Below, in pieces: positions 10,441-21,864 of a DNA stretch of 64,000 bases. The notes below the pieces were generated by a model. That model did not search any database. It worked only from the letters and a program-made list of their open reading frames with translations, and had not been told where the DNA came from. Each line of letters starts with the position of its first letter. Positions within the stretch are counted from its first letter, which is position 1. This stretch comes from Arion vulgaris (Eukaryota; Mollusca; Gastropoda; Stylommatophora; Arionidae): contig CM036768.1 of NCBI GenBank assembly GCA_020796225.1, positions 37,125,789 through 37,189,788 on the forward strand, in the 5' to 3' direction. A program made the position numbers and the translations under genes.

Positions 10441-11788
10441 CCAACAACGCGATTTCGATGTGGACAAGTAAATAACAGTATTATATAAGACAGGATTATC
10501 GCACGTTTATCCAGTATTGCTCTGTACTTGGGTGGTCTTTGTGGCGTAGACTTAGGTGCTTGCCTCTCGTGCCGAATGTACCAGTTCGCTCCCTCGTGGA
10601 ATACCCTGATCAATTCATAATATAGTTAAACCACGTGTGTCTGTTAATTTAAACGATAAAATACACTTGGAAGTTCAAAAATCGAGAAACAGTTCTCTCC
10701 CGCAAAAATTCATTGATGAAAAATAAAAATATGTACTAAAATGAAAATTTAATCAGGACTAAATGGTCTAAGAGTTCGTATTACAGGTCATTGTGTAAGA
10801 AAGACAGGCTTGCAATCAACAGCATCGATTTTCTGGGGAGTGAAGATTGATAGTGTGCTGTTTTCTCATCTTCGGAACTTTCTGACTAATAACAACTAAT
10901 AGCAACGATGTTGAATAATCATAATTGCTGATTTGGCACGTTCGGATTTAAACCGCTTTTTCTTCGAACTGATGCCTGCACTAGATGGGATTTCGTTTAA
11001 TCAAAGACCACGTGACCTCAGTTATCATACTCACGATATTTGTCTTGGACGCAGGACGTGGCACCTCTGTCTTCTCAGGTGCATACTGACGTCAGTTCTG
11101 TAAATATAATTCCTATGATTTTAAATCCCTCTTTGGAGCCATCTTCGAGTATGTTTTGCCAAATCCCTCATGATGGTGAGTCGAATTCTACTCGTAATCT
11201 GGGAGATTGGCGATAAATCTGGTCCCATTTCATTTGAACGTTGCAAAAAAGCTTACTTGGCAGTTCTGCAAATCGAGAGAGCATCTGGGATAGCGTGCCG
11301 CAAAATTCTATAGATTGAAAAAATAAAATTCTACAATGCATCTTCAATTTACATCAGATCCTATTGTACGAGTTCGTGCACTGTCAGTCCCGTAAAGATA
11401 GAGCCACACGTGCATACGGAGGTAGTGATTTCTGATATGTTGGTTCTCCTCTGAACTTCTAATGACTACATAACAAATTAAAAACTTTGAAAAATACAGA
11501 ATGCTAGATGGGTGGTCGCCGGATGTCTGATACATTTCTTCTGCGTGTCACTGATGGGATTTCGTTCTAATGCAGCGTCTGTCGATTATCACCAGCCATA
11601 CAGTGTCTTGGATGCTGGGGCCTCTTCTTCAAGTCTGCATGAGACAGTTCTGTAGAATTATCTAGATTTCTGATCCCTGACCTCTTCCGTATGTTGGCCA
11701 CCATGATGGTGTCTGCATTCTTACTGGCTAACCAGCAGATTGGGACATTCTATCCATTCTCATTGTGGTCGTTACATATTTACAACGG
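10441..11788. other. Unassigned stretch with an old internal duplication
   Basis: No gene was recognised. Two segments, about 10975-11240 and about 11550-11760, share GATGGGATTTCGTT, ..GACGCAG or GATGCTGGGGC.., and AGTTCTGTA in the same order, so the stretch may contain two diverged copies of one repeat. Confidence 0.4.
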
Positions 11789-11891
11789 TCCGATTTCATC
11801 CAAACCTCCTAGTCGCCTCTTACGACATGCTGGCTAGTAACAGTAGTTCTATTCTTTACACCCCAAATTTGGGCCCCGGTAACCACTCGGG
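11789..11891 (-). repeat. S4a head fragment
   Basis: Reverse copy of the S4 head only: GTCGCCTCTTACGACATGC, TTCTATTCTTTACACCCC and GGTAACCACTCGGG. Confidence 0.7.
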
Positions 11892-12235
11892 CAATAAACG
11901 CATTTCAAACAGTTGATGTATGATGAGATTGATGGCGACAAATAACCGGTTCGTAGACAGATAGAGCGTTTCAAAGACACTTTTACAGTGTCTCTAAAAA
12001 ATCTTCGATACAGACACCACGTGATGGGAACGTGCTGGGAATCCCTTGTGCAAGATCGCTAAATCTGGAGCTGCAGCAGAGTTAATCTGTTCATGTAACA
12101 GCCAGAAAGGAGCATAAATTATGGAAAATATTTCAAAAATGGTTTCCAAATTTTACAAATTCATTAAACATACTGGAAAGTGGAGCACGGGATAGGATTA
12201 AGAGAGAGAGACCAGATCAAAGACTGTTTAATTTT

Positions 12236-12435
12236 CCCCACAAGGGGAGCAAAGAACAGTAACACTGCGACCTACAATGCATGTCGTAAGAGGCGATCAA
12301 GGTAGTGGCCTAGAAGCAACCTAGTAAATAAAAAGCGTCGCAGAAATCGGATGTGCCACTTGTAGGCGCATTAACTTGCACACCGTACAATTGTTCTTGT
12401 GCTCAGATTACATACAAATCACACGTGGTTTAACA
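12236..12435 (+). repeat. S4b SINE, 3' truncated
   Basis: GCAAAGAACAGTAACACTGCG, ATGTCGTAAGAGGCGA, AAAAGCGTCGCAGAAATCGG and ACATACAAATCACACGTGG follow the S4b order. The AAG tail is missing. Confidence 0.75.
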
Positions 12436-12904
12436 TACGAAACGTTCGTAAAGGAAGTTGAATATTCGAGAAAAATCGAATATAACTTCTCTCCCTTACA
12501 CAAATAAATTATTGCACTGAAATAATGAGAAAATATGTACTAAATGAAAAATAATCAGAATAAATGCTCCAATACTGCAATTGAATATTATCGTGATTCA
12601 TTAACATTGACAAGGTAATGTACTATTATGTCTTGTTGTAATTGATCTATTCAGCACTCTTGTATACAAGACCGTTTTATGAGTAGGAACAACTAAGCAT
12701 GCACATGCTAGTGATATTATCAAAAGCAGTTTATATTCAACCTTATTTTCTGATGAACCTTCTAAAATAACACTTAGTAACTTTCAATGTATGACTACAA
12801 TTGTAGACAAGTGTATTTAAACGAGGTTGTAGGGTATTAAGTCTCTGTAGCGTAGATGCTAGATGCTCGTCTCTCGCTCCAAAGGTACTAGATTAGCTCC
12901 CTCG
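12436..12904. other. AT-rich stretch with no recognised gene
   Basis: Two S4b copies flank this segment. No open frame with family signatures and no tandem repeat were seen. Confidence 0.5.
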
Positions 12905-13165
12905 TGTGCCCGTGTGTTGCCCGTGTCCGCAAGGAAAGCAAAGAATAATAACACTGCGATCTACGAGGCATGTCGTAAGAGGCGACCGAGGTAGAGATAT
13001 AGGGAAGCTGCTCTAGTAAATTTAAAGCGTCGTAGAAATCGGCTGTGCTGGCCTACTTGTAGGTGCATAACTGGCACAACGTACAATCGCTCTTAGGCTC
13101 GGATCACATACAAATCACAAAGAGTGGTTAACAAGTGGTCGATATGGAGAGTTCGAAAAGAAGCT
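12905..13165 (+). repeat. S4b SINE
   Basis: From GCCCGTGTGTTGCCCG through ATGTCGTAAGAGGCGACCG and the CACATACAAATCACAAAGAG segment to GTGGTCGATATGGAGAGTTC. The tail is degenerate. Confidence 0.8.
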
Positions 13166-13391
13166 CCTCGTGGAGAAATCGGGATATTTTTTTTAGAGAT
13201 TCTTGATATCATTGTATGTGAGATCGAGTTCCTAGTCCTATCGGAGACGGACGATGATAACGTAGGTCTTGTGTTCAACCTGTGCACGTAAAAGAACCCT
13301 CGGCAGTTAAAAATCTATAAGAGCAGGATGGAAAGCCACTGTCCGAGAAAAACTCATTAGACATTATTTTAAAATAAAATACTTATACAAA

Positions 13392-13570
13392 ATATTTTCA
13401 CTAACTTCTAAATTACATCGGGGAACCCATCCGGTCCTGGGGAATTCGTTCACTGCCGCTGAGATCTTCCTGTGTAAGACATATTTTCACTATCTTTTTA
13501 ATTACATCGGGGACCCCTATCCGGTCCTGGGGAATTCGTTCACTACCGCTGAGATCTTCATGTGTAAGAC
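13392..13570. repeat. 89/90-bp tandem duplication
   Basis: Units at 13392-13480 and 13481-13570 share ATTACATCGGGG, ATCCGGTCCTGGGGAATTCG and GCTGAGATCTTC with few differences. No function is apparent. Confidence 0.85.
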
Positions 13571-13658
13571 CGCAATCCATCAATCATTTTGGTCTACATA
13601 CTCTGATATAACCCAAATAAAGACTCGTTCTTGTGTTGAAATGTTGTGCTTTGCTTAA

Positions 13659-14174
13659 TATCGAAATAGGGGAAGACTGCAGTAAAACTTGGTAAATAGC
13701 GAAACACGTACAAAGTACTATAGTTTTACAAAATACAGAAACAGTGATGATAAACAGCAACGTTTCAAGCAAACGACAACAGGAGTGACGAATTATAGAG
13801 AACACTTACAAATGGACGATAATTCCAGCGGCATTCAGTTACATTCCTATGCTTCTTAGTACTTTCTCATCTCATGCCTTGTAATCTATATGTGTATTTG
13901 ATTCATATATATAATTTGTATTTTCACTTGATTGTATATTGTTTCTCTTCTTTTCCACTTCTAGTTTTGTGTTGCACTCATTTCGTTATTCGTTTTTATT
14001 CCCAGTTCATTAGATACATTTGCATTTTTCCGTTATCGTCCATTTGTAAGTGTTCTCTATAATTCGTCACTCCTGTTGTGTCGTTTGCTTGATAAAGGCC
14101 TTTTGGTCGAAACGTTGCTGTTTATCGTCACTGTTTCTGTATTTTGTAAAACTATAGTACTTTGTACGTGTTTT
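13659..14174. mobile_element. PLE-like palindromic insertion
   Basis: Two inverted arms, 13700-13822 and 14033-14174, flank about 210 bp. The right arm, read plus, contains TTGATAAAGGCC-TTTT-GGTCGAAACG, and the left arm lacks 18 bases covering that core. Flanks TGCTTTGCTTAA (left) and TGCTTTTGCTTAA (right) resemble a target duplication with one indel. A second palindromic copy of the same family is at 56617-56762. Partial inverted copies and hammerhead-like cores are known for Penelope-like elements, so that class is proposed. Confidence 0.55.
14089..14129 (+). ncRNA. Hammerhead-ribozyme-like core (degenerate)
   Basis: In order: TTGATAA (consensus CUGANGA, two changes), stem GGCC/GGTC closed by TTTT, GAAA, a 3-bp stem ACG/CGT around an 11-base loop, and C at the expected cleavage position (14129). 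No complementary stem I was found. It is probably a relic and not an active ribozyme. Confidence 0.4.
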
Positions 14175-14295
14175 GCTTTTGCTTAACGAGCATTTAATGT
14201 TCTTTAAAACAAAGAAACAAACAAACAAACAAGGATACACGACATTTTGATCAACATGGCATGGAAGAAAAACAACAATAGCAATAGCTAATAGC

Positions 14296-14590
14296 ATTGG
14301 ATGAAATCAATGGAGAAAGAACTCAGGAAGAGACGCTGGCGATGGATAGGACATACATTGAGAAGACTGACAAGAAGCATTGCAAGACAGGCACTGTTTT
14401 GGAACCCGCAGGGAAAGAGGAGTAGGGAAAGGCCTAGACAGACCTGGAGGCGGATATTAATAGGATAGGTAAAACCTGGAAAGAATTGGAAGGGATGGCA
14501 GGAGAGAAGAAGTGCTGGAAGAAGTTTGTTGAAGACCTGGGCTTCGTTGGGAGTTGAAAGGTAAAGAAGATTTTGTGAAATAAATATTGA
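14296..14590 (+). mobile_element. LINE-H 3' fragment
   Basis: Shifted frames give [13 protein letters not shown] (IGHTLR-like), LEPAGKEE (NPQGKR-like) and TWKELEGMAGEKKCWKKFVED, the standard LINE-H end. It is followed by a PLE-like remnant at 14598-14660. Confidence 0.7.
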
Positions 14591-14597
14591 ACACAAA

Positions 14598-14660
14598 GTA
14601 AAATGGTTTTACAAAGTACAACATGAAAAATTGACGCTTCGACCAAAAGGCCTTTATCAG
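14598..14660 (-). repeat. PLE-like fragment with CTGATAAAGGCC core
   Basis: Read minus, CCTGATAAAGGCCTTTTGG is followed by TCGAAGCG and then ACTTTGTAAAACC. Here the first core base C is intact, but GAAA has become GAAG. Confidence 0.5.
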
Positions 14661-14661
14661 G

Positions 14662-14762
14662 CAAAGGATCATCATAATCAGGTGCCGTGCCGGCTGACGT
14701 AGGCAACCATTGATCTCCACAAATCTTGCTGTCTCTGGCTTTTGCTATCAACTGAGTTTGCT
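14662..14762 (-). mobile_element. LINE-G 3' end scrap
   Basis: ATCATCATAATCAGGTGCCGTGCCGGCTGACGTAGG and TGATCTCCACAAATCTT match the 3' end of LINE-G on the minus strand. Confidence 0.6.
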
Positions 14763-14764
14763 GT

Positions 14765-15290
14765 TAAAAAAATCAGAACTAGTCTTACAATGGATACCAC
14801 CACATTGTGGCATACCAGGAAATGAAACGGCTGACAAACTCGCAAGGGCTTGAGGGAGCCTAACACAACACCACTCAACACAAAGCTTTACAGAAGCAAG
14901 ATTCTCCTGAAACAACCATAATGATCTGGAGAAAACAAACGGAGGATACAATCCAGAGCATGACAGTATAAATGCACTAAACAGAAAAGCACAGACCACA
15001 GTCTTCAGACTTAGAACGGGACACTGCAGTCTCAGAGCACACTCCCACAGAATGGGTCTCAGGGATTCGGCTGCCTGACCTGTGGAGCACCAAAGCAGTC
15101 CTCAGAGCACATCCTGCAAGACTGTCCCAGCCTGAGCAGTATGAGACTGGAAATCAGGATAACAGAAACAACCCAACAAAACAAACTATGGGGAACCGGT
15201 GAAGACCTCAAGCGCACCGCCCTGTTTATGACACATACCCGGAGTAGTCGCATAGCAGAAGATGAACGTAGAAGAAGAAGCTGCAAATAT
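14765..15290 (+). mobile_element. LINE-R fragment: RNase H end and zinc-binding tail
   Basis: The frames read LQWIPPHCGIPGNETADKLA, the C-terminal His-containing end of an RNase H domain, then FRLRTGHCSLRAHSHRMGL-like sequence, CLTCGAPKQSSEHILQDCPS and a tail to about 15290. CxxC..H....C is the zinc-knuckle tail common in I/Jockey-type LINEs. Stops and a frameshift lie between the parts. Confidence 0.8.
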
Positions 15291-15349
15291 CAACAATTCA
15301 CTCATATATTTTCATCTATCACTGTAAGATGCAGATACTAATAAGAACA

Positions 15350-15595
15350 AAACTATAAATTGCATATCCTTTACAGGACTTTGCGAATCAACCCCAGCTT
15401 TTAACGCTGTTTGTGATTTTTCTAGGATTATTACGTTCAGTAGTTTGCCATTGCTTTCTGAACGGGTGGTGCCATCGTTCTTTTGTAAAAATCCACGCAA
15501 AACAATTTGCAACCAAACTGTCTGCAGCGTGATTCGAACTCAGAACGTCGGGGTTAAAGACCGAGTCACTATCCCCTAAGCCACAGACGCCACCA
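15350..15595 (-). repeat. S5 tRNA-derived SINE
   Basis: On the minus strand the head reads TGGCTTAGGGGATAGTGAC (A-box-like) and GAGTTCGAATCAC (B box). The body includes CAGAAAGCAATGGCAAACTAC. Similar copies are at 46702-46935 and 51560-51832. Confidence 0.75.
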
Positions 15596-16055
15596 AGAAT
15601 AAAACTAAATAACCATTTTCTAAAACTTTTTAAAACATTTCCTAGGATGTGTGTGTGTGGGTGGGGGCTGTCACTTGCACCTCCCATTAATGTAACGTAT
15701 GGACGCTCCTGCATGGAATGTCCATCCATTATCGCCTATGACAGTAGAGAACGATCAAATGAACGTACCTTGGGATAGGTATGAGAGGAGGAGGAAACAG
15801 GGTTAATGTCGAGACGGAGATTGTTCAACAGTTTTGCATACCACGGTGCATGTTGTTTTCTTCTATAAAATACCACCGTCACCAGTGCAGATATGGTAAA
15901 CATATCCGTAACCCTGAATTCCCAGACTCGGCACTCCCTGTGACCTTCAGAGCCGCCCATCGTTTCAAGGTTGCTGATAAATAAAAGAACACACGATTCT
16001 CCGGTGTTCACCGTGATTTCTTTTTTTTATCTCGCCCAGAGAAGGTTTGTGTGTA
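15596..16055. other. Stretch with no recognised gene
   Basis: It contains a short GT run (about 15650-15665) and overlapping weak open frames on both strands without family signatures. Confidence 0.45.
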
Positions 16056-16960
16056 TCCCTGTGCAATGTATTGTTGAATACAATAACTCTAAGTCTAATG
16101 TTGTATTTAATAACTCTCAATCTAACGTTGTATTTAATAGCTGTAAGTCGATGTTGTATTTAATAGCTCTCATTCTAATGCTGCATTTAATAGCTGTAAG
16201 CCGATGTCGCATTTAATAGCTGTAAGTCTAATTTTGTATTCAATAGCTGTAAGTCTAATGTTGTATTCAATAGCTGTAAGTCTAATCTTGTATTCAATAG
16301 CTGTAAGTCGATGTTGTATTTAATAGCTGTAAGCCGATGTTGCATTTAATAGCTGTAAGCCGATGTTGTATTTAATAGCTGTAAGCCGATGTTGTATTTA
16401 ATAGCTGTAAGTCGATGTTGTATTTAATAGATGTAAGTCGATGTTGTATTTAATAGCTGTAAGTCGATGTCGCATTTAATAGCTGTAAGTCGATGTCGCA
16501 TTTAATAGATGTAAGTCGATGTTGTATTTAATAGCTGTAAGTATAATGTTGTATTCAATAACTGTAAGTCGATGTTGTATTCAATAGCTGTAAGTCGATG
16601 TTGTATTCAATAGCTGTAAGTCTAATGTTGTATTCAATAGCTGTAAGTCGATGTTGTATTCAATAGCTGTAAGTCTAATGTTGTATTCAATAGCTGTAAG
16701 TATAATGTTGTATTCAATAGCTGTAAGTCGATGTTGTATTCAATAGCTGTAAGTCTAATGTTGTATTCAATAGATGTAAGTCTAATGTTGTATTCAATAG
16801 CTGTAAGCCGCTGGTGTATTCAATAGCTGTAAGCCGATGTTGTATTTAATAGCTGTAGGTCGCTGTTGTATTTAATAGCTGTAAGTCTAATGTTGTATTC
16901 AATAGCTGTAAGCCGATGGTGTATTCAATAGCTCTCAATCTAATGTTGTACTCAATAATA
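16056..16960. repeat. 26-bp minisatellite, about 34 units
   Basis: The consensus unit is close to TTGTATTYAATAGCTGTAAG plus TCGATG or TCTAATG. Two main variants, TCGATG (with TTTAAT) and TCTAATG (with TTCAAT), are clustered and interspersed, which suggests unequal exchange. Confidence 0.95.
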
Positions 16961-16989
16961 TGTATAACTATATAAGTGTTATACGAATA

Positions 16990-17205
16990 TAAGTGTTACA
17001 GAAGAGTCCTTTGTATATCTTGGACAGAGAAGAGAACAAATAGATCTATCCAGAAAGAACTCAAATTCAAAGAAAACTGGCTAATACTACAAATAAGAAA
17101 TTGAAAATTGAGATAATTTGGACATATAAAAAGACATGAAGGGCTGGAGAAGACCATCATGGAAGGAGGCATACAGGCAAAAAGAAGAAGATTATTTTTG
17201 AACGG
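16990..17205 (+). mobile_element. LINE-E 3' fragment
   Basis: The frame reads RRVLCISWTEKRTNRS, QKELKFKENWL and FGHIKRHEGLEKTIMEGG, the LINE-E tail. Confidence 0.65.
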
Positions 17206-17351
17206 TCCTACCCTCTAAAAAGTCTTTATAGAAAATGTCTACAATTGTCTTAGTTTGGTCCCTAGGAAACAGTGTATGTAGTTCAATAAACTCAATCGAG
17301 TTATGTATCGTTGTAAAGCTTGATCTGAGTACTAATATATATATTAGATAC

Positions 17352-17512
17352 AATTTGGCTAAGCAATGACTCTATGCTCTAACGAACAATCTGGCTAAAC
17401 AATGACTCTATGCTCTAACGAACAATCTGGCTAAGCAATGACTATGTTCCAACGGACAATCTGGCTAAGCAATGACTATATGCTCTAACGGACAATTTCC
17501 CTGACAATTTCT
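17352..17512. repeat. 36-bp tandem repeat, about 4 units
   Basis: The unit is close to AATCTGGCTAAGCAATGACT then ATGCTCTAACGAAC. The last units lose a few bases. Confidence 0.85.
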
Positions 17513-18105
17513 ACTGAATTCACATTAAATATTTTTCATGCATTTTTCTCTCCTTTGTAAATTTCGTTAATGTGGGTAATGTACACTTTCCAAATTAAAA
17601 CAAATCTTCAAGATATCAATATGAGATGTGACCCTGGCATATATATATATATATATACATATATACACATACACACATACAAATATTGAGGGGACTAGAC
17701 AACAGAAAATGCACTTTCTCAAGCAAATACATGAATATGAATTTTTTTATGAACCAGTGGGTCCTATTTTAGGCTGTGAATTGGGTAGGTCTTATTCGTT
17801 GTACCCCCAGAGATCAGTTGCATGTTATAGAACAATTTAAAGTTGTCAGGTACCCAGAATATTGGTATATTTAGGCTGTGCGGTCAAAAAAATAGGCAAT
17901 TGTTATTTATTTCACCCTGCTTGGAGACCGTACGACGTTGTTTACAATCCAACATGGCTGCTGTTTCCATGGCAACCCGACAATTTATTAATACGAAAGA
18001 TATATAAATTTTTATTTCAGACCACCCTAGTAGTAACTGCTATGTATCACATAATTTTATTGAGAGATTAGAAAGTTGAGACATCCAGTAGTATGGGGCC
18101 TTAAC
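17513..18105. other. Stretch with no recognised gene
   Basis: A short TA/CA microsatellite (about 17638-17680) lies in otherwise unassigned sequence. Short open frames at 17628-18071 have no recognisable motif. Confidence 0.45.
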
Positions 18106-18109
18106 AGAT

Positions 18110-18590
18110 GAGGATGTAGCCATTAACGCTACAATAACATGTAGCCATTATTTAAACCTACAATAACATGTAGCATGTAACACTACATGAACATGTAGCC
18201 ATTATTTAACAATTAACACTACAATAACATGCAGCCATTATTTAACACTACAATAACACGTATCCATTAACACTACAATAACATGTAGCTAGCCATTATT
18301 TAACACTACAATAACATGTAGCCATTAACACTACAATAACATGTAGCCATTAACACTACAATAACATGTAGCCATTATTTAACACTACAATAACATGTAG
18401 CCATTAACACTACAATAACATGTAGCCATTATTTAACACTACAATAACATGTAGCCATTATTTAACACTACAATAACATGTAGCATGTAACACCACATGA
18501 ACATGTAGTCATGTAACACCACATGAACATGTAGTCATGTAACACCACATGAACATGTAGTCATGTAACACCACATGAACATGTAGCGAT
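18110..18590. repeat. 25-32-bp minisatellite around AACACTACAATAACATGTAG
   Basis: Units alternate between a short form (CATGTAGCCATTAACACTAC) and a longer form with an extra TTT-containing insert. The final four units change to ACACCACATGAACATGTAGT. Confidence 0.95.
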
Positions 18591-18884
18591 TGTCTCTAAA
18601 TGGATCGATCTGCTACTGACAAAGCTCATCATCAGCGCATATAGTTCATTGACCTCAATAAACCACTGCACTATGAGGATGGCCATGTATATTTAAGAAA
18701 TCCAAACAAAATAACACACCACCTCTAAATGTCAGTTGTCCACACCAAGTATTATCAATACAGATATACATTAACAAGTTAAGAGAGAATATCACAAACG
18801 GTATTATAAACATTGTTTTACTGGCTAGCCTAAGCTGGGATTTTTGTGCGGTGAACATTTTTCCGACCGTAACGGCTCTCGGCT

Positions 18885-19225
18885 TTTGAAACAAGGTGTT
18901 AAAGAAAAGTTCTTAAAACATCCTGGACAGAGAAGAGAAGGGAAAAAATACATCCTACAAGATCTGCATTTCGAGGAGCATTGGCTCATAAATAACATGT
19001 CCCGGAAGATGAAATATTTTGGTCACGTTAAACTGTGACAGTCGTTTGGAGAGAAAGATAACGGAAAGCATGATTCATGGAGTACAAGGCAGGGGACGAA
19101 AGTGGCAGCAGGACATCAAAGAAACTGTAAACATGACGGCGGTTGAAGCTGGAGAACTTGCTGGATAGAGAGTTTTTCAGGCGGGCTGTGATGAACGCGA
19201 CGTTCCTCAACGGATATGCTACCAC
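18885..19225 (+). mobile_element. LINE-E 3' fragment
   Basis: The frames give KKYILQDLHFEEHWLINN, MSRKMKYFGHVKL and, after a shift, RKITESMIHGVQGRGRKWQQ and DIKETVNMTAVEAGELA, the typical end of this LINE tail. Confidence 0.7.
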
Positions 19226-19375
19226 TTGAACGGCTCTTCAGGTCGACCCAGCTTTAATCGGATTACAGAGAAACACTGAGACGTAAATGCGACCGGTGCG
19301 ATGTTTGACCACATCCCCTACCGTGTGCAGTTGCTCAAATAAAAATACGGAACTAACTGTATTAAACAATGGACT
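19225..19375 (+). repeat. S3 SINE remnant
   Basis: CAGGTCGACCCAGC, GACCACATCCC, CGTGTGCAG and AAAAATACGG follow the S3 order but are strongly diverged. Confidence 0.5.
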
Positions 19376-19600
19376 AAACAATGCATGCACCAAATACACT
19401 GAATGACAACAAATGCAGTGGTTCGGAAATTTAATGAGAATGGAATACAACCAACCACCATTAACAGCATACAACAAAAAGAGACCAGGTACCAGAACCA
19501 AGGGAAGACCAAGATAAAGATGGATAGACAATATCAAGACCACATTACATAAACACGGATATAACACAACAAGGGCGACTCATCTGACCCTGGCGTCGGC
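19376..19600 (+). mobile_element. LINE-W tail fragment
   Basis: The frame reads QWFGNLMRMEYN then TKGRPR.RWIDNIKTTLHKH, homologous to the KWFGHL tail at 4823-5215. A TC microsatellite follows (about 19601-19620). Confidence 0.7.
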
Positions 19601-19837
19601 CGTCTCTCTCTCTCTCTCGCGATCGTTCTTAGGCCGCTTTTATCATTCTATTATGATATATAAGCAGCCAAACATCAAGAACGGATGTACGTGCACAGCC
19701 TTCAGTACCTTTTGGAGCTCAGGTGCTTATCCTTCGGTGGTGAGTTCGATTTCAACCAGCGTTTACTGGGTTCACTCTCCTTTTGCTGTCCCCAGCCAAA
19801 ACCCACAAGGCAGCAGGCTACACCGGCCGTCTATAAA

Positions 19838-20140
19838 GTAAAGGAACCCTTTTTATATCACGTGGAAAGCCCGTCTGCCCAGCGTGTTCGTAGCGCGTTG
19901 GACTACGGGTGACTATCCTTCTGTGTGTCGGGTTCAATTCCGCGGGATGGCAGAAAAAGCCACAGATTCCCCAGATTTACGGTGTTCGTGGCACCGAACC
20001 GAAGGGTTACGATGTCCATGGCACCGAGCCGAAGAGCTGAAAAGCTAAAGTGCTTCTGGATCGGAGGAAAAAAAATACCACGTGGAATATATGATAATAC
20101 AGTGCTAGGTTCGTATTTTTCACTGACCGTTGGATGTCCT
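19838..20140 (-). repeat. S3 SINE interrupted by S1
   Basis: AAAGTAAAGGAACCC (left) and CAGTGCTAGGTTCGTATTTTTCAC-like sequence (right) are consecutive parts of S3 read in reverse. S1 sits between them. Confidence 0.7.
19868..20078 (+). repeat. S1 SINE nested in S3
   Basis: Full S1 with both Pol III boxes and an A-rich tail. CACGTGGAA flanks it at 19859-19867 and 20079-20087. Confidence 0.88.
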
Positions 20141-20197
20141 CATATTTCACCTCTACAACGAGCTCTCGTTGACGAGCGCTGAAGATAGGGTGAATTC

Positions 20198-20345
20198 CTC
20201 ACGACTTGAGAGATGCAACTGGGAAGTAAAGATGCCTGCGTGATGTTAGTCACATCGCCCATCGTGTGCCGACTGTCAATTAAAAATACGGGCCTAACAC
20301 CATATTACGCTATATACGTCGCGTTATGAAAATGATTCCTCTATC
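20198..20345 (+). repeat. S3 SINE remnant
   Basis: GAAGTAAAGATGCCTGCGTG, CACATCGCCCATCGTGTGCC and AAAAATACGGGCCTAACACC match the middle and 3' part of S3. Confidence 0.65.
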
Positions 20346-20399
20346 TTTATGAGAGATGCAAAGATAGTAAGTGTTAATAAAGATAACATGGGGGTTATA

Positions 20400-21860
20400 C
20401 TAAAAACTTAAGTAAACAAAAATTATAACAAAAATAAATGAGACATGGGGGAGAACTGTACCAACGACAGGGGTATCTTCCTTTAAAGTGTGACAGGCAA
20501 TGACTTTGCAATAGTCCTTTTAAAACGACTACAGAAACTGGCAGAGCCTGTTCTTCCAGAGTCACAATGTGGGTGCAGAGCTGGACGGTCAACTACTGTG
20601 ACATGATATTTACTCTTCGACAACTGCAAGAGAAATGTAAGAGAGAGAAAGTCATTGTTAATTGATTTCGTCGATTTGTCAAATGCATTTAACACGGTTA
20701 GCAGACAAGGACTTTATAAAATAGTTAAACATATTTTACATTTTGTAATATCTTTTAATTTTAAACCCCCCTCCCTCCCCAAAAATTGCTTCAACTGATC
20801 ATCTCCTTGCATGAGGGCATGAAAGCCAGCATACAGTTCGATGTAAGCCGCAGCACATCTGCTAGCTTCGAGGCTAGAGGATTTATGTCCTTGCCCCCAT
20901 TCTCTTTGCAGTCCCTTTATACCATGTCTTCAAGGATGATGTTGGCGATGTTTTCATCTGCACTAGATATGATTGTTCACTCTTCAACTTGGCTCGCTTA
21001 AAAGCCAAGACAAAAATAACAAAAATTCTACATAAGAAACTCCTTTTCGCTGACGATGCTGTCCTAGTCACAAACAGTGAGGCTACCCTGCAATCCCTAA
21101 TCAATAATTTGGCAAGTGCGTGCGACCTATTTTCTATGACTATAAGTGTCACCAAGACAGTAGTTTTATGTCAACAGATATCACTTTAAATGGTAACAAT
21201 CTAATATCAATTTACTATCCTGGGTTCATAGTCACTGCCAGCGTCTCTCTTGAGGAAGAAATCAACGCTCGAATTGGTAGCCATCTGCAAACTATCAAAG
21301 AGAGCGTGGAACAACACTAAATTAACATTGAAGACGAAGATTCAAATCTATCCAGCCTGTTTAATTTTATTTCTTTACTGAATATCTCAGAAATATGGAC
21401 AGCCTACACAAGGCATGAGGGGAGACTTAACATCTTTCACCTTCGATGTCTCGCAATATTATAAATATCAGGTGGTATGAGAAGATACCCAAATCTGAAG
21501 TAGTGCAACGTGCAGACTTGTCTTCCATCATGAAAGTGCTCATCAGTAGAAGACTTACATGGCTAGGGCATGTAAGAAGAATGGACAATAGCTGCATATC
21601 CCAACAGGTATTGTTCTGTGAACTTTCGAAATTGAAGAGGCATCAAGGCAGACCACTGTTCAGATATAAGGATGTCTGCAATGTCTCAATGAGAAACTTT
21701 TCTATTGGTAAAAAAAAAATGGTAAAAACTAGCCGATGGAAAACAAAATTACGCAAAGGTGAAGAATCGTTTGAAAAGAGACTTAGTGATTAGTTCAAAG
21801 GCAGGAGAGACAAGCGCAAACTCAAAAGTTGTCATAGTAAAACCTTTGCAAATTGACCAT
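20400..21860 (+). mobile_element. LINE reverse transcriptase with internal deletions
   Basis: This is a separate RT lineage. About 20480-20700 reads KRLQKLAEPVLPESQCG, RAGRSTV and SLLIDFVDLSNAFNTVSRQG, RT motif A with the KAFD Lys and Asp replaced. About 20795-20890 reads LHEGMKASIQFD. About 21030-21180 reads LFADDAVLVTNSEATLQS, the catalytic Asp-Asp block, which is intact. About 21440-21790 gives LTWLGHVRRMDNSC and the tail. The region between motif A and the next block is disrupted by an AT- and C-rich insert. Many stops make it non-functional. Confidence 0.8.
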
Positions 21861-21864
21861 CTGT

